Under the pieces are notes generated by a model. That model was given only the letters and a program-made list of their open reading frames with translations. It did not search any database and was not told the DNA's origin. A stretch of DNA of 11,428 bases, taken from assembly GCA_013812565.1 (NCBI GenBank), contig JACCTF010000690.1, forward strand, positions 1 to 11,428, in the 5' to 3' direction. How positions within the stretch are numbered: position 1 is the stretch's first letter; each line of letters opens with the position of its first letter. Made by a program: the position numbers and the translations under genes. Shown piece by piece: positions 6,609 through 11,428 of this stretch. Source of the stretch: Pyrinomonadaceae bacterium (GTDB taxonomy: Bacteria > Acidobacteriota > Blastocatellia > Pyrinomonadales > Pyrinomonadaceae).

Positions 6609-7163
6609 CTACTGCGCGACGGTGAAGGGCACGCTGGCTTCGGTGTTCTCCCACGCCATCTTGAGCAAGCCACCCTTGTCGCCCGCCGGCTCTAAACTGA
6701 TCGTGAACTTTTCTACCGGCGCACTCGCCTGTTTCACCTGCATGGCGACTCGCCCCAGGTCCTGTGCTTCGCTGTACTCAGTGCCCCACTGACCCGTCTG
6801 TTTGTTGACCAACAGTTTCCACTCAGATTGGCCCGGCAAAGTGTATAGGGTGTAAGTACCCTTCGGCACACGGAGGTCGCCGAACTGTAGGTCCGCCTCG
6901 GTCATAAGCGTTGTGGCGGCGTTGGCACCCGTGCGCCACACTTTGTCATGAGGCACCAGTTCGCCGATGATTTTGCGGCCGCGCATGGACGGCGCGCTGT
7001 AGGCGATGCTGATCTTCTTACCACCAATCGTGGCTTCGGCTTTTGCTGGTGGGCTCAACGGTGCCTTCTTCTGACCCGTCCCAGTTTGCATGTAGGCCGT
7101 GACTGAGCTGACGAAGATTGTCAGCAGGAAAGTAGCAACCAGATAACTGACTCGCTTTCGCAT
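6609..7163 (-). CDS. Secreted DUF2911 domain protein
   Basis: The 184-residue protein carries an N-terminal signal peptide (RKR then a hydrophobic stretch at about residues 6-22). A DUF2911 domain follows over most of the rest: SAPSMRGRKIIGELVP (56-71), VWRTGANAATT (75-85), VPKGTYTLYTLPG (99-111), KQTGQWGTEY (121-130), DLGRV and VEKFTISL. This family of periplasmic or extracellular proteins is common in Bacteroidota and Acidobacteriota; its biochemical role is unknown. A strong Shine-Dalgarno AAGGAG lies eight bases before the ATG at 7163. It is on the same strand as the betaine-lipid genes but 169 bp downstream of btaB, with a possible promoter of its own. Membership in the lipid operon is therefore doubtful, and no link to lipids can be claimed from the sequence. 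Confidence 0.9.
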   Translation of the reverse strand: MRKRVSYLVATFLLTIFVSSVTAYMQTGTGQKKAPLSPPAKAEATIGGKKISIAYSAPSMRGRKIIGELVPHDKVWRTGANAATTLMTEADLQFGDLRVPKGTYTLYTLPGQSEWKLLVNKQTGQWGTEYSEAQDLGRVAMQVKQASAPVEKFTISLEPAGDKGGLLKMAWENTEASVPFTVAQ

Positions 7164-7208
7164 GCGATGTACTCCTTCGGTGTGAAAAATAGTAAATAGA
7201 TTTCGGTC

Positions 7209-7238
7209 AATATAGGCGCGTCAGCCACCTTCGCGCAA
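7209..7238 (-). promoter_or_regulatory. Possible promoter of the DUF2911 gene
   Basis: On the minus strand, TTGCGC (7233-7238) and TATATT (7209-7214) are separated by 18 bases and lie about 45 bases upstream of the DUF2911 start. The -10 is good (five of six) and the -35 poor. The stretch between btaB and this gene holds no other clear signal. Confidence 0.35.
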
Positions 7239-7332
7239 GCACGTATGGTAGCAGTCAATATCCCTCATCAACTCTGATCGGATGGCAATCGTACCCTTCG
7301 CTATCTCCCGATCCTGATCGTTGACGAGGTAT

Positions 7333-8028
7333 TTAACGAGATAGCCGTTGAGCGCTTCTCTCGAATTGAGCAAGTAGAGAATAGCGCCGGGCTATCGGGG
7401 TCAACGTGAGCCGCCCTTTGCGTTCTACGTCGAGCGCGTATAAGTAGCTCAACAGTTCCGGGCGGTGGTACACGTCGAACTGAGCGAGCCATTTTATGAG
7501 ACACGTTCTGAACGAGGAGGGCAGGTCGCGCCCGTCCCAAAAGTCCAAGATGATCAGATGTCCACGTTCTCTGAGATTGGTGAGCGCCGTAATGATCGCC
7601 TCTCGCCAAGTCGGAATCATCGAAAGCGAGTAGGAGAAGAAGATCACGTCGAAGGGTTCTCTTAAACCGAAAGTGCTTTGGTAGCAAAAATCTTCGGCGA
7701 AACCCTGGCAGAGCGTTACTCGTTTCTGTTGCCCGGCTCGCGCCACCTTGGCCTGGCTTGTCTTCAACATTTCATGCGACGCGTCGAGACCGTAGAAGCG
7801 CGCTCGTCTGTAAGTTTGGGCGAGACGGATGAGGTTGCGCCCGGTTCCGCAGCCGACCTCAAGGACGCGATCACCGCCGTTGATCACCATTGTTTGCAGC
7901 AACTGGTCGCGCCCGACCAGGTAGTATTTGCGTGTCAGGTCGTAGATATGCCGCTGGTAGCGATACATCCGATCCATCTTCACCGCTTGATCCACGTGCG
8001 GCGTTGTGGTTTCAGTTCGTAAGAGCAT
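7333..8028 (-). CDS. btaB: BtaB-like diacylglyceryl-homoserine N-methyltransferase
   Basis: This 231-residue class I SAM-dependent methyltransferase shows motif I VLEVGCGTGRN (residues 55-65), the acidic end of strand 2 FYGLDAS (78-84), a motif-IV-like stretch DVIFFSYSLSMIP (127-139) and LIILDFWDG (158-166). The N-terminal segment MDRMYRYQRHIYDLTRKYYL (18-37) fits the BtaB type. In Rhodobacter, BtaB (about 210 residues) adds three methyl groups to the amino group of diacylglyceryl-homoserine to give the betaine lipid DGTS, at the membrane surface. The start at 8028 lies inside the end of the btaA-type gene (17 bp overlap), with GGAGG 11 bases upstream, so translational coupling is likely. The motifs alone would only give a generic methyltransferase; the overlap with btaA makes the BtaB call. 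An ATG at 7977 is an alternative start. Confidence 0.88.
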   Translation of the reverse strand: MLLRTETTTPHVDQAVKMDRMYRYQRHIYDLTRKYYLVGRDQLLQTMVINGGDRVLEVGCGTGRNLIRLAQTYRRARFYGLDASHEMLKTSQAKVARAGQQKRVTLCQGFAEDFCYQSTFGLREPFDVIFFSYSLSMIPTWREAIITALTNLRERGHLIILDFWDGRDLPSSFRTCLIKWLAQFDVYHRPELLSYLYALDVERKGRLTLTPIARRYSLLAQFERSAQRLSR

Positions 8029-9247
8029 AAACGTGAAAGCCTCCGTAAATAGCGGCTCGATCCTTTTTGTGGAGTTCTTGTGAAAGCTCGCCTTCGTAAG
8101 TGAACCGCGCGCGGAGCCGCCTTGGTAACGATCTCTCTAGGGGAGATTCGCTCGACGCGGTGCGGAAGATGATGCGGCTGCAGGGCCTCCCCACCCGCGC
8201 GATTCCCTGCCAGAGTTCTTCAAGCTGATTCGGCTTCATCCAATCCTGCGCGTCAAGCAGCACAAAACGATCGAGACTTTCTGCGGGTTGCGCCCCCACG
8301 TACTCGACGACTGAAGTGACCTCCGTGGTGATGCGGTGGGCGTTCTCTTTCAGCAACTCATAGTTCTCCTCTTTAAGGTAGTCGGGAAGCGCGCGGCGCG
8401 ATTCGCAATCGTAGCGTCGGCTGAAGGCCTGCCAAGCGAAATAGTTGTCATCAACGGAGAAGCCGCACGCCAGCCGCTTTGCACGCGCGCGGTACATCTC
8501 AATCATCCCGCCCGCATACTCTTCGTTCATCTTTTCGTATTGTTGCGGCGGGATGCCTAACCCGAAGAGCGTCAGGGGAAGACGACCGATGGCGCGGATG
8601 AAAAGATTATCGAAGAAGGGAGCGATAGTTTGATCAAAGATCAACTCTTGTTCAGCGCGACTCGACGCCTGGAGGATTAGCGCCGGGTCGCAGCCGATGG
8701 CTTTGGCGAAGGTGTGAAAGAAGCGCAGGTAGTAGCCATTGCGCGCGTAATTATAAAGATTCTTGGCGAAATAGTTGATGCGCGGTTTGCGTACACTTCG
8801 GTTGAGCCGCGAGCCGCCTTCCCAGAAGTTGCGCGTCGCTTCGTCCAAGTGTGATTGAATGTGAGTGTAGTAAATTTCTAAGTTCGCTTTATCATCGGCC
8901 CGACCGAAGAAGCGGAATAGATCTTCGTAACTCGGCAGGCGCTTGAGCGCGACGAGTTTCAGCCGCGTCAAGTAGATGTGGTATGGGTTGAGGTCAATTG
9001 CCGTGATCGACGCGGGCGCGCGAACGAGGTAGTTGAGCACGTTGCAGCCGCCGGAAGAGATCGTGAGCATGCGACTGTCGGCGGCAAGTTGTAACGCTTC
9101 GAGATCAACGCGCGGGTCTTCCCAAATCTGGTTGTAAACAAAGCCATCGAACCACAGAGTGAACAGGCGCTCAAGCAAGCCTTGCCGACTTGCTGCCGCA
9201 TGATGATGCACCGCCGTTCCAAGAAGGCTAAGCGAATTTTGGCTCAT
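8012..9247 (-). CDS. btaA: BtaA-like SAM:diacylglycerol 3-amino-3-carboxypropyltransferase (DUF3419)
   Basis: The 411-residue length is close to Rhodobacter BtaA (about 415). BtaA moves the 3-amino-3-carboxypropyl group of S-adenosylmethionine onto diacylglycerol, forming diacylglyceryl-homoserine, the first committed step of DGTS synthesis. Visible features are NQIWEDPRVDLEAL (39-52), the SAM-binding loop LTISSGGCNVLNYL (61-74), the adjacent acidic strand AIDLNPYHIYL (83-93) and a C-terminal Rossmann segment with FVLLDAQDWM (328-337) and IIFRTAS (359-365). A long, mainly helical insertion separates the two halves, as in the family. The ATG at 9247 has GAGGA upstream at normal spacing. It lies 60 bp after the PlcP-like gene and overlaps btaB. 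No key motif is missing. Confidence 0.93.
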   Translation of the reverse strand: MSQNSLSLLGTAVHHHAAASRQGLLERLFTLWFDGFVYNQIWEDPRVDLEALQLAADSRMLTISSGGCNVLNYLVRAPASITAIDLNPYHIYLTRLKLVALKRLPSYEDLFRFFGRADDKANLEIYYTHIQSHLDEATRNFWEGGSRLNRSVRKPRINYFAKNLYNYARNGYYLRFFHTFAKAIGCDPALILQASSRAEQELIFDQTIAPFFDNLFIRAIGRLPLTLFGLGIPPQQYEKMNEEYAGGMIEMYRARAKRLACGFSVDDNYFAWQAFSRRYDCESRRALPDYLKEENYELLKENAHRITTEVTSVVEYVGAQPAESLDRFVLLDAQDWMKPNQLEELWQGIARVGRPCSRIIFRTASSESPLERSLPRRLRARFTYEGELSQELHKKDRAAIYGGFHVYALTN

Positions 9248-9307
9248 CGTTGTTCCTCAAAAGTTTGCAATGATCAACCTCAAATCAAAACACAAGAAGT
9301 TCGTACA

Positions 9308-10009
9308 TCAGTCGAGTTCATGAATTCTGACGTGGCCCTGGTTGATCGTGATGTAAGTTGCCGGCGACTGTGTCCAGCCACCCGCGTTGTAATAGTGAAC
9401 GCCATCGCTCTCTGTGTGCAGCGCGGCGTGCGTGTGCCCGCAGAAGACATAGTTGGCACCTTTTTCGGTGGCGAATCTAATTGCTCCTTCGGCGACGCGC
9501 GGCGTCATACGAAGCCACGACGTACTCAGCCGATCAATACACCGACTGAATCTCTGCTGCCCCAGATCACACCGCTGAATCCATTTGTACACAGACGACA
9601 TCAGATCGCTGATCAGCAGGTCGTCAACGAGAAACCGATCGAACTGATGTCCGTGGATCGCCAAATACTTTTTGCCCGCTGACTCCCATCCATATTCTTG
9701 AAAGACACGCATTCCGACCAGATGCGACATGACGTTCGACAACCCGCGGTCGTGATTGCCCTCGACCCACACGGTTTCGACGCTTCGCTTCGGGTTCGAC
9801 AGCTTCCTGATGTGCGACAGAAGTTTCCAATGATCTTTGGTCAAGCGTTTGAAGTTGAGATCGCTGAAAATGTCGCCGAGTAGTATGAGCCGCCGAAATG
9901 TGTACGACTGAAGTACCGCGAGCAGGTCAGAGGCACGGCTAATTTCAGAACCGAGATGAACATCGGACACAATCATTGTTTCGACTTGTGTCAGCGTTTG
10001 ATTGTCCAC
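9308..10009 (-). CDS. plcP: PlcP-like phospholipase C (COG2908 metallophosphoesterase)
   Basis: This 233-residue calcineurin-like phosphoesterase has the full set of metal ligands: DVH (Asp16, His18), GD (Asp46), GNHD (Asn85, His86), IHG (His119) and GHTH (His192, His194). The family includes LpxH (UDP-2,3-diacylglucosamine hydrolase in lipid A synthesis) and PlcP, the phospholipase C that turns phosphatidylcholine and other phospholipids into diacylglycerol during phosphate shortage in Sinorhizobium. Two things favour PlcP: the HGHQFD and NAGGWTQSPATYI segments resemble that branch, and the next genes are btaA and btaB, which consume diacylglycerol. It is shorter than Sinorhizobium PlcP as I recall it. 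The start is a GTG at 10009 with GGAG seven bases upstream; the internal ATG at residue 12 would cut into the first beta strand. No signal peptide is visible, so it should act on the inner leaflet. LpxH-type activity is the main alternative. Confidence 0.8.
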   Translation of the reverse strand: MDNQTLTQVETMIVSDVHLGSEISRASDLLAVLQSYTFRRLILLGDIFSDLNFKRLTKDHWKLLSHIRKLSNPKRSVETVWVEGNHDRGLSNVMSHLVGMRVFQEYGWESAGKKYLAIHGHQFDRFLVDDLLISDLMSSVYKWIQRCDLGQQRFSRCIDRLSTSWLRMTPRVAEGAIRFATEKGANYVFCGHTHAALHTESDGVHYYNAGGWTQSPATYITINQGHVRIHELD

Positions 10010-10073
10010 CCTTTATCTCCGCTCAGTCGCCAAGCTTGGGCGCTCGGCAATCGAATTTGTTGAGCCAAAAGAG

Positions 10074-10113
10074 AAAAGGGTCGCTCAGGCTTTATCGGCC
10101 TGGCGACCCCTTT
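10074..10113 (-). terminator. Strong intrinsic-terminator-like hairpin in the plcP leader
   Basis: On the minus strand, GGGTCGC (10103-10109) plus CAGGC (10098-10102) pair with GCCTG (10086-10090) and GCGACCC (10078-10084), with one bulged base and a seven-base loop. TTTTCTCTTTT follows directly. That is a textbook Rho-independent terminator read leftwards. It lies about 65 bases before the plcP start and downstream of the Pho-box-like repeat. It could therefore attenuate plcP-btaA-btaB transcription or act as a second stop for glpQ read-through. Confidence 0.7.
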
Positions 10114-10182
10114 CAAGTACACGATGTAATCTCTGTTTAGTTTCAAATGCACATACCACACTAGCCCGCGCATGCGAACAAA

Positions 10183-10212
10183 GGGTTAATGCGTTGTTAA
10201 TTGTGGGTTAAC
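10183..10212 (-). promoter_or_regulatory. Pho-box-like triple direct repeat upstream of plcP
   Basis: On the minus strand three 8-mers, GTTAACCC (10205-10212), ATTAACAA (10194-10201) and ATTAACCC (10183-10190), are separated by exactly three bases, an 11-bp period that places them on one DNA face. All share TTAAC. PhoB/PhoP-type response regulators bind such 11-bp-spaced repeats: the Bacillus PhoP site is TT(A/C/T)A(C/T)A repeats, and the cyanobacterial SphR box is three TTAA-centred 8-mers with 3-bp spacers. The repeats match the Bacillus hexamer at five, six and five of six positions. They lie about 175-205 bases upstream of plcP. The regulator itself is not in the window. Confidence 0.6.
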
Positions 10213-10289
10213 GGTGAAGCGGCATCAGTCGTTAGTAGATTGAGAAGATGCGGCACAGAGACGCTGAGTTATACAGAGAAGATAGAAAA

Positions 10290-10328
10290 GGCAGAAGGCA
10301 GCAAGCAGCTTCTTGACTGCCTTCTGCC
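10290..10328 (-). terminator. Intrinsic terminator of the glpQ gene
   Basis: GGCAGAAGGCAG (10290-10301) and CTGCCTTCTGCC (10317-10328) form a perfect 12-bp stem around a 15-base loop. On the minus strand it begins about 32 bases after the glpQ stop codon and is followed by TTTTCTATCTTCT. This separates glpQ from the lipid cassette, so the two are probably distinct transcription units. Confidence 0.75.
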
Positions 10329-10360
10329 TACTGCTTTCCGCCTATTTCTTCAACACGCCT

Positions 10361-11428
10361 TTACGGAAACAGTGCGTTGCGCGCGGCAACGGCCGTATCC
10401 GCGTTATCGCTAAACAGCCCATCAATTCCTAAGTTGAAGAACAGTTCGTATTCCGCCGTTGCGTTGCCGTACTGCCTCAGGAAGGTCGGGTCAGTTGAAT
10501 CGCCGACGCGAAACTCCACCGGCAGAAAGAAGTTCTCGTTGCGGAACGTAAAAGGGTGAACGAGCAGACCCACCGCGTGCGCATCACCGACCAAAGTGGT
10601 AGGCGCGAGCAGTTTATTCATGCTATCGCGGGGAACGATCAGATTCTTGTTGGGGCCGATGCCGTCGGCGTAGGTCGCAATTTCGGCAAGCCCCGCCGGC
10701 TTGACCAGGTCCGCGTAGGTGCGTGGATCACCGCTCACCGTGAAGTCATAAGGCTGTCCACCGGCGTTGATAAGCTGGACGAGCGGCACTTGCGTCATTC
10801 CTCGTAAATCCTTGAGGTTGCTGACCTCGAAAGACTGGATGAAGACGGGTGAGTTCTTGCCACGGTATCCGTTCCTGTTCAGGACTCGCACTAACCGTTC
10901 TTCGAGTGACAAACCGATGGAATCGAAATAGGTCGGGTGCTTCGTTTCAGGATAGATGCCGATTGTGCGGCCGACTTCGGCGCTCATGCTTTTCGCTAAA
11001 TCGATCACCTCCTGAAGGGTGGGAACCTCGTAGAGGCCGTCATACTCTGTGTTCTGCGGGCGGAGTTGTGGGATGCGCTCCACGGCTCTGAGCGTCTTGA
11101 GTTCAGCGAGCGTGAAATCCTCCGTAAACCAGCCGGTGATGAACACCCCATCGATTCTCTTTGTCTTCTTTCGCCCGGCGAATTCCGGACGCTCGATAAC
11201 ATCTGTGGTTCGCTCAATCAACGCGCCGGTCGTTGGGTTAACGATGGCAAGGGCATTCTCATGGCGTGCGACCAGGACGCCGTCCTTGGTTGCGACGAGG
11301 TCGGGTTCGATATAGTCGACTCCGAGTTCAATCGCCAGCCGATATGCCGCGAGGGTGTGTTCAGGACGATAGCCGCTGGCACCACGGTGGCCGATCACGA
11401 GGGGCGCGGTCAGCGGTTTGTCGAGCCG
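10361..11428 (-). CDS. glpQ: Glycerophosphodiester phosphodiesterase, GlpQ type (N terminus outside window)
   Basis: The frame runs to the right edge with no stop, so the protein continues upstream. The visible part begins RLDKPLTAPLVIGHRGASGY; the GTG at 11398 inside this strand is not a credible start because the first beta strand precedes it. The GDPD active site is clear: HRG, then EPDL 19-23 residues after the second base of that motif, and RHENAL, supplying the catalytic His pair and the Glu/Asp metal ligands. IYPETKHPTYF, the FIQSFE strand and the C-terminal FNLGIDGLFSDNAD strand are typical of the longer periplasmic GlpQ branch, whose signal peptide would lie outside the window. The enzyme hydrolyses deacylated phospholipids to glycerol-3-phosphate and an alcohol. 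It sits 351 bp upstream of plcP on the same strand with its own terminator. Phosphate scavenging fits the neighbourhood. Confidence 0.92.
   Translation of the reverse strand, partial: RLDKPLTAPLVIGHRGASGYRPEHTLAAYRLAIELGVDYIEPDLVATKDGVLVARHENALAIVNPTTGALIERTTDVIERPEFAGRKKTKRIDGVFITGWFTEDFTLAELKTLRAVERIPQLRPQNTEYDGLYEVPTLQEVIDLAKSMSAEVGRTIGIYPETKHPTYFDSIGLSLEERLVRVLNRNGYRGKNSPVFIQSFEVSNLKDLRGMTQVPLVQLINAGGQPYDFTVSGDPRTYADLVKPAGLAEIATYADGIGPNKNLIVPRDSMNKLLAPTTLVGDAHAVGLLVHPFTFRNENFFLPVEFRVGDSTDPTFLRQYGNATAEYELFFNLGIDGLFSDNADTAVAARNALFP

Noticed and set aside
7301..7687. 128-residue minus-strand frame overlapping the btaB gene
   Set aside because: It is a different frame of the same DNA; the BtaB frame carries all the methyltransferase motifs.
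9991..10173. 60-residue minus-strand frame in the plcP leader, a possible leader peptide
   Set aside because: There is no ribosome site before its ATG, it runs through the terminator-like hairpin and it overlaps the plcP start in another frame. The composition looks non-coding.
11396..11398. GTG at 11398 as the start of the glpQ gene
   Set aside because: The frame stays open to the window edge, and the first beta strand (APLVIGHRG) begins before this codon, so it is an internal valine.

Overview
The window looks like the chromosome of a soil-type bacterium, most likely an Acidobacteriota member near Blastocatellia. That placement is an inference from the gene mix (a DUF2911 protein, a small SWIM protein, a Wza/GumC-like exopolysaccharide pair and a betaine-lipid cassette), from moderate-to-high GC in the genes and from generally good Shine-Dalgarno sites. 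No rRNA or other marker gene is present to confirm it.

Layout. (1) Positions 1-2340, minus strand: the end of an exopolysaccharide export operon, with a Wza-like outer-membrane export lipoprotein or porin followed by the N-terminal part of a Wzz/GumC-like chain-length regulator that runs off the left edge. (2) Positions 2341-2637, minus: a small lysine-rich hypothetical protein. (3) Positions 2638-4650: about 2 kb with no convincing gene, visibly richer in A+T than its surroundings, carrying three separate inverted-repeat structures. (4) Positions 4651-6471: a SWIM zinc-finger protein (minus, apparently leaderless), divergent from a mug-type uracil/thymine mismatch DNA glycosylase and a J-domain/coiled-coil protein (both plus). 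(5) Positions 6472-6608: two strong back-to-back hairpins between convergent genes. (6) Positions 6609-7163, minus: a secreted DUF2911 protein. (7) Positions 7333-10009, minus: a three-gene cassette, PlcP-like phospholipase C, then BtaA, then BtaB. (8) Positions 10010-10360: a regulatory intergenic region with a triple 11-bp-spaced TTAAC repeat resembling a Pho box, plus two terminator-type hairpins. (9) Positions 10361 to the right edge, minus: a GlpQ-type glycerophosphodiester phosphodiesterase whose N terminus lies outside the window.

The most coherent system is at the right. The PlcP-like enzyme would remove phosphate headgroups from phospholipids to give diacylglycerol. BtaA would attach a homoserine group from S-adenosylmethionine, and BtaB would methylate it three times to give the phosphorus-free betaine lipid DGTS. 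GlpQ next door would recover glycerol-3-phosphate from deacylated phospholipids. With the Pho-box-like repeat upstream, this reads as a phosphate-starvation membrane-remodelling locus. The enzyme chemistry is known from proteobacteria. The cassette order, the predicted Pho-type control and a possible attenuator in the leader are what merit follow-up here.
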